The translations under genes and the position numbers were made by a program. Below, piece after piece: positions 46,931 through 56,885 of a stretch of DNA of 64,000 nucleotides (within the stretch, counting starts at the first letter, position 1; the number at the start of each line of letters is the position of its first letter). The DNA lies in NCBI GenBank assembly GCA_002869845.2, contig NEWS02000007.1:215928-279927 (forward strand). Direction: 5' to 3'. Origin of the DNA: Nitrospira sp. CG24B (GTDB taxonomy: Bacteria > Nitrospirota > Nitrospiria > Nitrospirales > Nitrospiraceae). The notes below the pieces were generated by a model that ran no database searches, was not told the origin of the DNA, and saw only the letters and a program-made list of their open reading frames with translations.

Positions 46931-47662
46931 CTACATAAACTTCATGAACTTCTCTTTGGTCTCGTCCATCACTTGCGCGGTAATGGATGATAATCCACGT
47001 TCCTTGGCCACACGCTCCACTTCTTTGCGAGCCATGGGGCGGATGAAGTCTGGAATATTTTCCAGCCGCTGTTCCGCCTCGCGTGACCATGTCATCCCAT
47101 CAGGCGAATCATTCTTTGAATCGTCCATCACTTGCAGCGTGATAGTCTTGAATCCCTGTTTGCGCGCGTAGGTCTCAACACTGCCCTGAACCATCGGTTT
47201 CACGAAGGCCGGAAGCCGGTCGAGTTTTTCTTTGGCATCGGCAGTCCAGGTAAACTCGGACGGAGAAGACCCACCACTGGCTGGTTTACCGGAACTGGTG
47301 AGCCCCATTTCAGCCACCATGGCGGAGAATGGACAGCCACTCGCTTTTTCAGGCGCCTTAGCAGGCGACGCAGCAGTGGCAGAAACAATCGGAGTCGATG
47401 CCGCTGGGTTAGTCATGACAGAGGCGGATTGACCATTTCCCGCGAGAGTGCGCAACCCTTCCATGGACGTTTCCGGCGCGGACTTCGGGCTCAGCTTCAA
47501 GCCCAAGGCATTCATCATGCTCGTTTCACCGGAATTGGTCACCATCGAAAACTTCGCGCTACAAGAAGGGCAGGCAAAAAAGACGCCGAGCGATCCTTCC
47601 TCCGGCTTCTCCACCTTTTCGAGGCTCATATAGGTTTCGCAGTTGAGACAAACAAATTTCAT
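46931..47662 (-). CDS. zinc-ribbon protein with two PCP_red repeats
   Basis: A 243-residue protein. The N-terminus is a zinc ribbon (CLNCET at 5-8 and CPSCSAK at about 31-34), a low-complexity linker rich in Ala/Pro/Ser follows (about 60-125, with one CPFSAM), and two PCP_red modules end the chain: FTWTADAKEKLDRLPAFVKP and MTWSREAEQRLENIPDFIRP. Each module ends in ...KQGFKTITLQVMDDSK or ERGLSSITAQVMDETK. Metal/ligand-binding is likely; no enzyme domain is present. It stands alone between the His-rich membrane gene and a gene-poor stretch. Confidence 0.75.
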   Translation of the reverse strand: MKFVCLNCETYMSLEKVEKPEEGSLGVFFACPSCSAKFSMVTNSGETSMMNALGLKLSPKSAPETSMEGLRTLAGNGQSASVMTNPAASTPIVSATAASPAKAPEKASGCPFSAMVAEMGLTSSGKPASGGSSPSEFTWTADAKEKLDRLPAFVKPMVQGSVETYARKQGFKTITLQVMDDSKNDSPDGMTWSREAEQRLENIPDFIRPMARKEVERVAKERGLSSITAQVMDETKEKFMKFM

Positions 47663-48045
47663 AATGGCTCCTGTTGCAGTCGCTCCGCAGAGGTTAGTCG
47701 AGATGGTACGCTATCATACTGATTTTCAAGGAGTCAAACCGCCTTAAGACGAAGAGAAAGGCCCTGTGGTTTTCATCGTTCATGTCCATTCATTCATGAA
47801 TACAACTGTGCTCGGATCCCTTCCCGGCGTGGAGGCGCTGCGCTGGTGCTCGCTTACCCGACACCACCCTTTGATGTAACACACCGCATGATTTCTCGGA
47901 ATGAATGAAGTATGTTTCACTCACAAATGAGCGACGACATACGTTCTATTCCCCTCATTCCTGATGGACTACGTGAGGCTGCTCAGAAAGGCACTTTGAT
48001 ATTCCTGATGACTACCGCGGTCAACCTGATTTGTTTCGCAGCCCG
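47663..48045. other. 383-bp stretch with a possible SIR2-type remnant
   Basis: A plus-strand frame (from 47912) encodes IPLIPDGLREAAQKGTLIFL, which resembles the first residues of SIR2-like/NADase effector proteins (IP..LR.Aa..G.Lv.F.GAG). After that the frame does not continue the family and runs into the tail of the minus-strand gene. It is either a decayed fragment or a chance match. Nothing else is recognisable. Confidence 0.25.
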
Positions 48046-49149
48046 CTACCGTATCTCCGATGTTGGACTTGGGGGCCCATCGTCGCCTAGCCACTGCTTA
48101 TACTTCTTGTAATGCTCGACCCTGGCACTGCGCACCCAGTTTTCTCGTTGGATGCGTCCCCCAAAGTTGGGTAAGAGAAACTCGAATTTGTCGATGTCCG
48201 CGTGACTCCAGGTCGCCACCTGACTGAACCAGAAGACGCCCCGCTTGTGCAGAAACCGTTCTAACGCCGGCCCGACCCCGCGGATGTGTTTCAGGTCATC
48301 GGGCGACTCGCCGACCGCTTGTCCCTCCTCCGACGGCTCCATGACCCCGGCCTGGTCCAGATCCCCGGTGTGTGCGCTGATCGTTTCAACCGGCACGTCT
48401 CCATTCTGCACGACCATCTGTTCAGCGGGAGTCTCGACCTGCTTCTCGACAACCTGCTCACTGCCCTGTGCAGACAGGGCCAGGAGTTCAGCAATCTGTG
48501 CACGAAGTTCGGCGATCACGGCCACTTCGCTCTCTATAGCCTTGCTCCGGGCTAGCTTCTCTGGATTGTCGAGCGGCACCTCCCCATTTTGTTCCGTGGG
48601 AATCACGATCCGCTTCTCAACGACTCTTTCACAGACTTCTAACAACACGGCCCGGAGCTCAGTCATCTGCGCACGAAGATCGGTGATCACAGCGACCTCG
48701 GCTTCTAACGCTTTGATCCGGGCCAGCTGCTCCGGATTGTCGACCGGCACCAACACCCGCCCTTCGCTACGCCGCTCCCCGGCCTGTGAAGAAAAGGGTT
48801 TGAGCTGAGCAATCTGCGTAAACAGCCCAGCGATCATGGCGACCTCGCCTTCCAACGCCTTGATTCGAGCCAGCTGCTCCGGATTGTCGACCGACCGATC
48901 GACGACCTTCTCCACCGGTACTTCAACACGCTTCAGCACCACGCGTTCCACCGGCACCTCGACCCGCTTCTCAACCGTTCGAACCTCTGGCGGTTGACTA
49001 GCGAGCATGGTGACCTTGCTCATGAGGCGCTCCACCTCACGACGCTTGTCATCTAGCACTGGTCCCAGCACCATCCCCTTAACCCCCCATCCCAGGAAAC
49101 CAGCTCCCACCATCGTCCAAAGCCAGCATGTCCAGTGCGCAAACATCAC
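48046..49149 (-). CDS. membrane-anchored coiled-coil protein with helix-hairpin-helix C-terminus
   Basis: A 367-residue protein: one N-terminal helix (about 5-27), a coiled coil with three about 60-residue repeats (VDNPEQLARIKALE, VDNPEQLARIKALE, LDNPEKLARSKAIE, each with EVA.I..L..Q...L), interleaved with VEKRVEVPVER strings, and a C-terminal H3TH module (about 290-360, DDLKHIRGVGPALERFLHKR). That module is the one annotated as predicted 5' nuclease-like/DNA-binding, often linked to OmpA or ribosome genes. It overlaps the OmpA-type gene by four bases. Confidence 0.75.
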   Translation of the reverse strand: MMFAHWTCWLWTMVGAGFLGWGVKGMVLGPVLDDKRREVERLMSKVTMLASQPPEVRTVEKRVEVPVERVVLKRVEVPVEKVVDRSVDNPEQLARIKALEGEVAMIAGLFTQIAQLKPFSSQAGERRSEGRVLVPVDNPEQLARIKALEAEVAVITDLRAQMTELRAVLLEVCERVVEKRIVIPTEQNGEVPLDNPEKLARSKAIESEVAVIAELRAQIAELLALSAQGSEQVVEKQVETPAEQMVVQNGDVPVETISAHTGDLDQAGVMEPSEEGQAVGESPDDLKHIRGVGPALERFLHKRGVFWFSQVATWSHADIDKFEFLLPNFGGRIQRENWVRSARVEHYKKYKQWLGDDGPPSPTSEIR

Positions 49150-49715
49150 GACTGCTCTCCCTTGGTTCCGATGGAGAATTCGATCTGCCGGTTTTGCTGG
49201 CGCCCCTCCTCGGTAGAATTCTCGGTGATCGGTCGCGACGCTCCATACCCTTTGGAAGCCAGACGATCAGCAACGATCCCTTTTGAAATCAGATAGTCGA
49301 CGACGGCCTTGGCCCGCTGTTCCGAGAGGACCCGATTCGTGGGCTCCGGTCCGATGTTATCTGTATGGCCGCCAACTTCGAAGGCAGCTGTGGGATCTTC
49401 TTGTAAAATCGTGGCCACACTATTCAGAACCGTTTTCCCCTCCGGTAGCAGCGTGGCGCTGTTGATTTGGAACATCATCGTTGTCCCCATCAGCAGCTCA
49501 TCAATTTTCTTTTTGAGCACGGCTGATGCTGGTACCAATGACGATGCTGGTGATGGCCGTGGCTCGATGATTTTTGAAATCGGTGGAGGAATTTCAGCCG
49601 GGTTTTCCAATGCAACCGGTGGAGGCGACGTGACTGAACCTTCGCCACAGAAGAGGAACACGGTGCCAAGGATGAATAACCCGAGGAGCGCCAAGTACGG
49701 GTCCTTGCCCTGCAT
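49146..49715 (-). CDS. OmpA-family protein
   Basis: A 189-residue protein. One N-terminal helix (about 8-24) anchors it, probably in the inner membrane as a MotB/OmpA-like protein; a Pro/Ser linker follows, then an OmpA C-terminal domain (about 80-185, with EVGGHTDNIGPEPTN and the peptidoglycan-binding NRQIEF). I choose the ATG at 49715, eight bases after AAGG, over a TTG at 49742. It forms a two-gene operon with the coiled-coil/HhH gene, suggesting an envelope complex that tethers DNA or the inner membrane to the wall (inference). Confidence 0.8.
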   Translation of the reverse strand: MQGKDPYLALLGLFILGTVFLFCGEGSVTSPPPVALENPAEIPPPISKIIEPRPSPASSLVPASAVLKKKIDELLMGTTMMFQINSATLLPEGKTVLNSVATILQEDPTAAFEVGGHTDNIGPEPTNRVLSEQRAKAVVDYLISKGIVADRLASKGYGASRPITENSTEEGRQQNRQIEFSIGTKGEQS

Positions 49716-49839
49716 GACAATCACCTTCGCTAAGGAGAGCAACCTAGCACGCCGCAGCAGAATATTGCTGAATGGGGAAAGCCGTCAAGGGGTGGGTCTT
49801 GCGCCATCGTCTTCTGAGGGGTTCGAACTGATGAACTTG

Positions 49840-51684
49840 CTAGATGGAATATTGAAAGACCGGTTTCGCCCCGATGGCCTGGGCCAAGACGCCCCGGCGC
49901 TTGAGTTCATCGAGTATGCGAGCCGTGGCGGCGTCGAAATCGGTGGGGCCGGAGAGGACGACGTCGGTATTTGGCGGAGGCTCTTCTTCTGTCTTACTCA
50001 TGTGGACGGCAATGACCGGTGCGGGATGGACGAGTGTCCTAATCGCCTGTGAAGCTTCTTGATAGGCCAAACCGAAAGGATTCGTGGTGGAGACGACAAT
50101 GAGGCCCGTGTCGGTGAGGAGACGCGCCACTTCGCCATAGCGTCGAGCCATTTCCGTGGTCTCCCCCCGCTCTTCTTCGCTCAGATCCGCATCTAACCCA
50201 CGACGCAGATTTTCTCCATCCAATAGGTAGCCATGGCGACCATCCGCCACGAGACGGCCTTCGAGTGTTCTGGCCAGAAATGATTTGCCAGTGTGCCGTC
50301 CCCCGGTAATCAGGACCACCGCTGCACGGTGGCCATACTGTTGCGCACGGTCTTCGACCGTGACTTCACCCTTGACCCACGCAAAGTCGCGCCGTCTAGC
50401 TTCTTCGCGGAGAAATTCCTGATCGTCATGGACCAGTTCGGTAATAATGCCCCCGCCCGCAATATCATATTCGTCCACCAACACAAACCGGCCCGTAGCC
50501 TCGAACGACGCCGAGAGGTCGAACGCCACCGGCGTTTTAGTGCGCAAGGTCAATTCAGCGACCTGATTCTTATTCACCGTATTGCTGCCCTGTTGCTGAG
50601 CCAGGTCCATCGTATCGATAATCCGATGGATCGACGCCACCTCGCAGTCCACCTCTTTGGTCGCTACACGCAACAAATACTTGCGCTCTTTTTCCAGCGG
50701 CCTCTTGCCGAGCCAAAACAGGTTGGCCCGAAAGGCCGTGGAGACGGACGGAAGGTGTTCTTGATGGGAGGCGATCTCCCCACGCTCCACAAAGATTTGG
50801 TCATCGAGCGTCACACCGATCGATTGCCCTGCCTGGCCCTCTGTCGGTTGCGGCTCAATATTGAAAGCCTCCACCGTCCGGATATTGGCGCGTTTGTTCG
50901 AAGGCGAGAACACGAGATGATCGCCGACTTTTAACTGCCCGGCTGCGATACGACCTGTGATGATCCGGCGGGCATCAAACTTATAGACGTCCTGTACCGG
51001 CATTCGGAGAGGTTGTTCCGAACGAGCCGCTTCTTTCTGGAACCCACCGAGCGTTTCCAGGACGGTCGCGCCGGTATACCAGGGCATCTGCTCGCTGCGA
51101 TTGGCGATGTTGTCGCCGAGCTTGGCGCTCACCGGAATGAACTGCAACGGCACAGCTTTGAACTGCCCCAGAAATTCACGATACTCTTTCTCAATCCCGT
51201 CGAACACATCTTGCCGGTAGCCCACCAAATCCATCTTGTTGACCACCACCGCAAACTGTCGGACGCCCAGCAACGATAAGAGATAGCCGTGCTTCTTGGA
51301 CTGCTCCTTCACGCCTTCCAACGCATCAATGAGCAACAGGGCCGCCTCGGCCCGCGCTGCGCCGGAAATCATGTTCTTGAGAAATTCTTTGTGCCCGGGC
51401 GCATCGATGATGATGTATTGCCGACCCTTCCACATGAAAAACGTGCGAGCCGTATCGATCGTAATCCCCTGCTCCTGCTCTTCGAGAAAGGCGTCGAAAA
51501 GGAAGGCATATTCGAATTCCTTCCCCTGTTGCTTACAAATGGCCTGCACTTTTTCCAACTTACCGTCGGGAAGGGAGCCGGTATCGGCATACAGTCGGCC
51601 GAGCAACGTGGACTTGCCATGATCCACATGGCCGACGATCACGATATTCAAATTTTCAGACGGCTTTGTTTCGATCAGTGTCAT
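49840..51684 (-). CDS. cysN: sulfate adenylyltransferase subunit 1 (CysN) with degenerate APS-kinase domain
   Basis: A 614-residue protein. Residues about 10-430 are the GTPase half of ATP sulfurylase ([22 protein letters not shown] and the C-terminal EF-Tu-like barrels). Residues about 445-614 are an APS kinase (CysC) relic: its P-loop reads GGRHTGKS in place of [17 protein letters not shown] is kept, but the ENIRR and RDPKGLY motifs are not recognisable. It activates sulfate with CysD, which is encoded 51 bp upstream. Confidence 0.85.
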   Translation of the reverse strand: MTLIETKPSENLNIVIVGHVDHGKSTLLGRLYADTGSLPDGKLEKVQAICKQQGKEFEYAFLFDAFLEEQEQGITIDTARTFFMWKGRQYIIIDAPGHKEFLKNMISGAARAEAALLLIDALEGVKEQSKKHGYLLSLLGVRQFAVVVNKMDLVGYRQDVFDGIEKEYREFLGQFKAVPLQFIPVSAKLGDNIANRSEQMPWYTGATVLETLGGFQKEAARSEQPLRMPVQDVYKFDARRIITGRIAAGQLKVGDHLVFSPSNKRANIRTVEAFNIEPQPTEGQAGQSIGVTLDDQIFVERGEIASHQEHLPSVSTAFRANLFWLGKRPLEKERKYLLRVATKEVDCEVASIHRIIDTMDLAQQQGSNTVNKNQVAELTLRTKTPVAFDLSASFEATGRFVLVDEYDIAGGGIITELVHDDQEFLREEARRRDFAWVKGEVTVEDRAQQYGHRAAVVLITGGRHTGKSFLARTLEGRLVADGRHGYLLDGENLRRGLDADLSEEERGETTEMARRYGEVARLLTDTGLIVVSTTNPFGLAYQEASQAIRTLVHPAPVIAVHMSKTEEEPPPNTDVVLSGPTDFDAATARILDELKRRGVLAQAIGAKPVFQYSI

Positions 51685-51735
51685 CTTTCATTACTCTCCA
51701 GAATGCTCAAACGGACAGATCCGTCAGCATTCTGC

Positions 51736-52533
51736 TTACATGTATCCATCTTTGCGGAGCAGCTCCATCCCCCGACCTTCGTCCTGCGCTCGGCCTGACC
51801 GCTCGGCCACGGTGGTGTGGCGAAGTTCTTCGATGATCTCATCCACCGTCTTGGCCGTGGACTTGATCGGCGTGGTGCAGGGGGCACAACCAAGGCTGCG
51901 GTAACGTATCCCCTCACCTTTATCGAGGTACAAGTCGATGAAGGGAATATTTTCGAGCTTGATGTATTCCCAAATATTGATTTCAGTCCAGTCCAAAAGA
52001 GGATGAATCCGAATGTGCGTACCGGGCGGAAATGTGGTCTTGTACTGGTCCCAGAGCTCAGGCGGCTGATCCCGAAAATCCCAATCTCCGTGTTTATCGC
52101 GCGGGGAAAAGTATCGCTCCTTGGCCCTCGTGCCCTCTTCATCTGCGCGGACGCCGAGAATGACGCCGGTGTATCCCTTGTGCTCCAAGAGTTGCTTGAG
52201 ACCGTTCGTTTTCAAGGCGGTGCAACAGACGACGCGGCCCATCGTGTGGTTCATACCCGACGCCAGGGCCTCTTTGTTCTGGCCGACGACCAAATTCAAT
52301 CGCCATTCCCGAGCGAGACGGTCGCGATACTCGATCATTGCCGGAATTTTATAACTGGTATCGACATGCAGGAGCGGGAACGGAACATGCCCGAAAAAGG
52401 CCTTGCGGGCCAGCCAGAGTAGCACCGTGGAGTCCTTCCCCATGGACCAGAGCATGGCGAGATTGTCGAAATGTTTGTAGGCTTCTCGGAGAATATAGAC
52501 GCTTTGATCTTCCAGTTGCCGCAGGTGTTTCAT
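51736..52533 (-). CDS. cysD: sulfate adenylyltransferase subunit 2 (CysD)
   Basis: A 265-residue PP-loop enzyme with [36 protein letters not shown] (here as [11 protein letters not shown]) and the CysD-typical GCAPCTTPI. It makes APS from ATP and sulfate; the GTPase subunit CysN follows. I use the ATG at 52533, which fits the family; the 29 upstream codons look non-coding. Confidence 0.92.
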   Translation of the reverse strand: MKHLRQLEDQSVYILREAYKHFDNLAMLWSMGKDSTVLLWLARKAFFGHVPFPLLHVDTSYKIPAMIEYRDRLAREWRLNLVVGQNKEALASGMNHTMGRVVCCTALKTNGLKQLLEHKGYTGVILGVRADEEGTRAKERYFSPRDKHGDWDFRDQPPELWDQYKTTFPPGTHIRIHPLLDWTEINIWEYIKLENIPFIDLYLDKGEGIRYRSLGCAPCTTPIKSTAKTVDEIIEELRHTTVAERSGRAQDEGRGMELLRKDGYM

Positions 52534-52558
52534 GCCCCAAATCCTTCCGCCTTTCGTC

Positions 52559-53599
52559 CTACACTGCGACCTGCTGTCGCACCAAGTCATCAAGCTTCCG
52601 CACCGCCGCGCCACCCTCAATGGCTTCGCGCGCCGCCGGGAAGCAGGCCGAAAACGACGTCCCTTTCCCCGCTGCGTACAGTAACATCGCGGCGTTCATG
52701 AGGACCCACTCTTTTGGCCCGCCCTGCACCCGATTCTGAAGAATACGGCGGAGCAGATCCGCCTCCTTTTCTCGCTGATCGGGGGGAAACCCGGCCATCT
52801 CCCGCGATGGGATAAAGGTCAGTCCAAAATCTTTCGGAGTGATCTCCAGCGGTCTGATGCGTTCATCGCGAAGCTCCAGAACTCTCGTCGCCATCGAGGC
52901 AGACAACTCCGGATCGCCCTCGACGCCACGAATCACCATCCCCTGCGGACACCCGAGCATGCGTAGCGCTTCAGCCGTTTTCTCGAAGTGCGGTGGATGC
53001 GACAATCCCACTACCTGCACTTTAGCCCGCGCTGGATTCAACAACCTGGCAATCGGATGAAACACGTTCCTGACACCGAGCTCTTGGCGCATCTCTAAGA
53101 ATCGATACACCGGTGGATGATAGAGTCCGATATCGAGATAGGCGAAACCGTTCCTGTGTACTTGTTCACTCACCCGCTTGGGGTCTGCATCCACCGACAT
53201 ACCTAAGGCTTTCAGTACCCCGGCAGTACCTGGGCGCCCAGGAATGCCGTCGTACCCGTGCATCAACACTGCGGCTCCAGCTGAAACCGCAACAATCGAG
53301 GCGGCAACGATTGCATGAAATGTATCCTGCTTCCCGGCATAACTCGGCACATCGACGAGTGCTAACTCTTTCGACACTGCGAGGGGCGGCACATACTGAC
53401 GTGCCGCAGCCGTCAATGCCGCGAGTTCAGTGACTGACTCTGACTTAAACCGCATGGCGATGAGAAAAGCCCCGATCTGTGCCGGCGTGGCCTCCCCTTC
53501 AATCAACGCCTTCATCGCCTGCTTACACTCATCCCATGTCAGGTCTTTGGAAGCCTTTGGCCCTTTGGCGATCTTGGCAAGGATTTCTTGAATCGGCAT
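52559..53599 (-). CDS. TrpD2/YbiB-like anthranilate phosphoribosyltransferase-family protein
   Basis: A 346-residue protein with the class IV phosphoribosyltransferase fold: helical N-terminus ([24 protein letters not shown], shown here as [20 protein letters not shown]) and [20 protein letters not shown] in place of the GTGGD pyrophosphate loop of TrpD. The motif change resembles TrpD2/YbiB proteins, which bind nucleic acid rather than make PR-anthranilate. Its start lies one base after the cysH stop. Its place inside a sulfate operon is unusual; a link to sulfur metabolism is inferred only from position. Confidence 0.75.
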   Translation of the reverse strand: MPIQEILAKIAKGPKASKDLTWDECKQAMKALIEGEATPAQIGAFLIAMRFKSESVTELAALTAAARQYVPPLAVSKELALVDVPSYAGKQDTFHAIVAASIVAVSAGAAVLMHGYDGIPGRPGTAGVLKALGMSVDADPKRVSEQVHRNGFAYLDIGLYHPPVYRFLEMRQELGVRNVFHPIARLLNPARAKVQVVGLSHPPHFEKTAEALRMLGCPQGMVIRGVEGDPELSASMATRVLELRDERIRPLEITPKDFGLTFIPSREMAGFPPDQREKEADLLRRILQNRVQGGPKEWVLMNAAMLLYAAGKGTSFSACFPAAREAIEGGAAVRKLDDLVRQQVAV

Positions 53600-53600
53600 G

Positions 53601-54317
53601 TTACGCCTTATGTAATCCACACTCGGTTTTGGTAAAGTTTTTCCAGCGCCCGGCGCGCGGATCATCGCCAGACGCCACGGGTGCGGTGCAGTACGTACAC
53701 CCAATACTGGGATAGTTGTGATCATGGAGCGGATTGTAGGGAACTTCGTGGACCTTGATGTAGCTCCACACATCGGCCCACGTCCATCGGGCCAGTGGGT
53801 TCACCTTGATCAATTGAAATTTCCCGTCCCACTCGATCAAACCGGCATTCGCACGGGACGGTGCTTGATCACGCCTGATACCCGTGATCCAGGCCTCATA
53901 GCCTTTGAGGACGCGAGTCAGTGGCTCGACCTTCCGCAATTGACAGCACTGATCTGGATGGCTGGCCCAGAGGGCTTCACCATGGGATTCTGCTTGTTGC
54001 TGTGGTGTCAGCAATGACTTCACTTGGATCACGTGCGCTGGTTTCAACTGGTACCTTTCGATGATCCGATCCCGTGTGGCATAGGTCTCGGAAAACAAAA
54101 AATCGGTATCGAGATAGAACAACGGTACTGCGGGATTGATGCGATGCACCATGTCGACGAGCACCACGTCCTCCGCCCCAAAACTACAGGCGAGAACCGT
54201 CTTCTGCCCGTATCGCTCGATAGCAGCCGCCAGCACATCTTGAGGCAGCTTCGTCTCAAACGATGCGCCCCAGGCTTTGAGCTCTTCGACCAGTTCAGAA
54301 CGGCCCGTTACGGTCAT
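53601..54317 (-). CDS. cysH: APS reductase (CysH, 4Fe-4S type)
   Basis: A 238-residue enzyme with Cys124-Cys125 (DQCCQLRKVEP) and Cys207-x2-Cys210 (GCTYCTA), the cluster-binding set of APS (not PAPS) reductases, plus the catalytic Cys233 in ECGLH. PP-loop-like CSFGAEDVVL is present. It reduces APS to sulfite with thioredoxin. Its presence explains why the CysC domain may be dispensable. Confidence 0.9.
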   Translation of the reverse strand: MTVTGRSELVEELKAWGASFETKLPQDVLAAAIERYGQKTVLACSFGAEDVVLVDMVHRINPAVPLFYLDTDFLFSETYATRDRIIERYQLKPAHVIQVKSLLTPQQQAESHGEALWASHPDQCCQLRKVEPLTRVLKGYEAWITGIRRDQAPSRANAGLIEWDGKFQLIKVNPLARWTWADVWSYIKVHEVPYNPLHDHNYPSIGCTYCTAPVASGDDPRAGRWKNFTKTECGLHKA

Positions 54318-54332
54318 GGCAATCCGATCCCT

Positions 54333-56846
54333 TTACCCTTCGACCTTTTCCACCAGAATCCGATAATGCGATGCTTCCGGTTCCAGGGCCTCTTGGATCA
54401 GCACCTTGTGTCCGTCGTTCTTGAGGCTCATCGGCACATTCTTGATCGGCTCGCCTGCGTCGAGCCACACTTCTAACTTCTCACCTGCATCCATCATCTC
54501 CAGCTTCAACTTCGTCTTCACGTAGTTCATCGGGCAGGCGACGCCACGGAGATCGTAGACCGGCGCGCCGGTTGGAGCCTGAGCCGCTGGTTTCACTTCG
54601 GTGGGGATTGGAACCACAGACGCCGGGACCTCCTTCTTGGGAGCCGTCGTCGCTTGGATCGGGGCAAGCTTTAAATCTTTCCCCATTTGTTCCGTTGCAG
54701 CTCGGCAGGCCTCAACGAAGCCCTTCGCAAACGCCATTTTTTCATGCGCCGACTCTGCGGTCGTCTCCTTCGGACCAAGATCGCCGACCTTCTTATTGAG
54801 CTCCCGATATTGCGCAGGGATGACCCCTTTCTGCGCAATCCGGCTGTCAAATTCAAGGAAAGTTTCTGAGTCAGTCGACGGCTCAAGTCCTTCGGTCACC
54901 AACATCGCCTTCGCCGCGGCCAACACCGCGCGATAGGATTTGTTCACCGACACGGAATACTGATGCTTCTCAACTAGTAGCTTCGCTTGATAGAGTTCCT
55001 GGTCGGCCTCCAGAATGCCGTTCTCGATCATTTCTAGCGCGCCACCGGCACATTCGCCGGGTCCAAGATCCTCAAGGATAAATTCATTTTCCCCTTCCCA
55101 GTCGTAATAGAACGTGGGATCTGCTTCATAAGACGGCACGATGGTGTAGGGAATCAACTCATCCTTCAGCTTGCTCTTCCCACTACGGGCAATGAAGTTT
55201 GGAAAATTCTCGCTGCCTTGGCGGTCGCGCCGGTAGACATCGATCAAATGGGAGATCGCCGCAGGGACGGCTTTCGCCGGCAACTTCACCGTCATCTGTC
55301 CGATCTTGGCCGTGCCGTTCACCGAACCACCGAGATGCAATTCATAGTGCGGCGCGACGTGCTCGCCGAGGCGTTTTCCAACCCCATGCAACCCGATCGT
55401 GGAAATGTGATGCTGCGCACACGAGTTGTGACAACCGCTGATTTTGACATCGACTCCGGCCAGATCGTCCGGCACACGACCAGCTGGAAACACCTCAGCC
55501 AGCGCTCGCGCAAGACCTTTGGATGATGTAATCCCAAGACCGCATGTATCGGTGCCAGGGCACGCAATAATGTCTTCGACCAGCTCAGCACCAGGATCCG
55601 CCAAACCACGGGACGCCAAGTCTTCGTACAGATCGGCAATCCGATCGCCAGGAATCCACCGAATCACCATATTTTGATTGATGGTGGTGCGGAGATTTCC
55701 GTTTGAATAACGCTCGGCCAGATCAGCGACGAAGAGCATCTGTTCAGCCGTAAGATCCCCCATGAACAACTTGATGGCAGCGGTGACGTAGCCCTCCTGC
55801 TTCTGTTTGACAACATTGGTCCGTTTCCACATCTCAAACGGCGTCTCATGACCGATTGTGATGGCCCTATTGCCATGACCGTTCCTGTTTCCAGATACCA
55901 GACCATTTTTCGTGGGCATGAGGAGCGGAGGGGGTTCATCCTGATGCTGAAGCAGGGTCAACGGTCCGTTTTGGGGAAGCGTGTGTCCCATGCCGACATA
56001 GGCGGCTTCCCAGCGCCGTTTGAATTCCTCAAAACCCAGTTTGTCGATGACGAACTTCATCCGGGCCTTGTTTCGATTTTTTCGATTGCCGAGGGTATCG
56101 AAGACTTTAATCACGGCTTCGATACTGGGAATCAGTTCCTCCATCGGTGTGAACTCACGAAGCAGTTGGGCAATCCGTGGAGCAGAACCCAAGCCGCCAC
56201 CTGCCACCATTCGAAAACCGACGACTCCGTCAGCTCGTTTGACAGCCAGTAGGCCGATATCGTGAATCGGGGTCAGCGCACAATCATGTTTGCAGCCGGA
56301 AAACGCAATTTTGAACTTTCGCGGCAGACTTTGGTTCAAGGGGTTCCGTAATAAGTGATACGCGATGGTCTTCGCATAAGGCGTTACATCAAAGACTTCG
56401 CCTTGGCACACGCCGGCAAGGTGACACGCCGTCACATTCCGCACAGTATTGGCGCAGGCCTCTCTGGTGGTTAGCCCAACTTCGGCCAATCCCCGCATAA
56501 TGGTTGGCACATCCTTCAATTCCACGAAGTGCAGCTGGATATCTTGTCTTGTCGTGACATGACCCACCCCGGTCGCATAGCGATCAGTGAGCTCCGCAAC
56601 ACGTCGCAGCTGATTGGCATTGAACCCGCCGAACGGGATTTTGATCCGCACCATCTGCACACCAGGTTGGCGCTGACCGTAAATGCCATACTGCAGGCGG
56701 AAAGGCTTGAAGAGATCAGTAGAAATCTCCCCAGCCAATGTTCGCAGCGCTTCGGCCTCAAAGGTTTCTATTTCCTCCAGAATGGCGGGAGGGATCGGAC
56801 TCGTGACAATGTGAGGGCTCGTGAGGGCTTCAACGTGTTTCATCAT
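54333..56846 (-). CDS. sulfite/nitrite reductase fused to a helical domain and TusA
   Basis: An 837-residue fusion. Residues about 1-570 are a siroheme reductase: paired N-terminal halves (TRQDIQLHFVELKD, CHLAGVCQGE) and the cluster/siroheme cysteines C-x5-C (CPGTDTC, near 430) and C-x3-C (CHNSC, near 473). About 590-745 is an alpha-helical HEPN-like segment (SYRAVLAAAKAML). About 762-837 is a TusA/SirA sulfur-carrier domain with the thiol-active GVACPM. The whole would reduce sulfite and hand on sulfur. It follows the Rrf2 gene by 39 bp. Confidence 0.85.
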   Translation of the reverse strand: MMKHVEALTSPHIVTSPIPPAILEEIETFEAEALRTLAGEISTDLFKPFRLQYGIYGQRQPGVQMVRIKIPFGGFNANQLRRVAELTDRYATGVGHVTTRQDIQLHFVELKDVPTIMRGLAEVGLTTREACANTVRNVTACHLAGVCQGEVFDVTPYAKTIAYHLLRNPLNQSLPRKFKIAFSGCKHDCALTPIHDIGLLAVKRADGVVGFRMVAGGGLGSAPRIAQLLREFTPMEELIPSIEAVIKVFDTLGNRKNRNKARMKFVIDKLGFEEFKRRWEAAYVGMGHTLPQNGPLTLLQHQDEPPPLLMPTKNGLVSGNRNGHGNRAITIGHETPFEMWKRTNVVKQKQEGYVTAAIKLFMGDLTAEQMLFVADLAERYSNGNLRTTINQNMVIRWIPGDRIADLYEDLASRGLADPGAELVEDIIACPGTDTCGLGITSSKGLARALAEVFPAGRVPDDLAGVDVKISGCHNSCAQHHISTIGLHGVGKRLGEHVAPHYELHLGGSVNGTAKIGQMTVKLPAKAVPAAISHLIDVYRRDRQGSENFPNFIARSGKSKLKDELIPYTIVPSYEADPTFYYDWEGENEFILEDLGPGECAGGALEMIENGILEADQELYQAKLLVEKHQYSVSVNKSYRAVLAAAKAMLVTEGLEPSTDSETFLEFDSRIAQKGVIPAQYRELNKKVGDLGPKETTAESAHEKMAFAKGFVEACRAATEQMGKDLKLAPIQATTAPKKEVPASVVPIPTEVKPAAQAPTGAPVYDLRGVACPMNYVKTKLKLEMMDAGEKLEVWLDAGEPIKNVPMSLKNDGHKVLIQEALEPEASHYRILVEKVEG

Positions 56847-56885
56847 ACCGCTCTCCTAATCTCCTCTGGAGAGGAGCCTCATACG

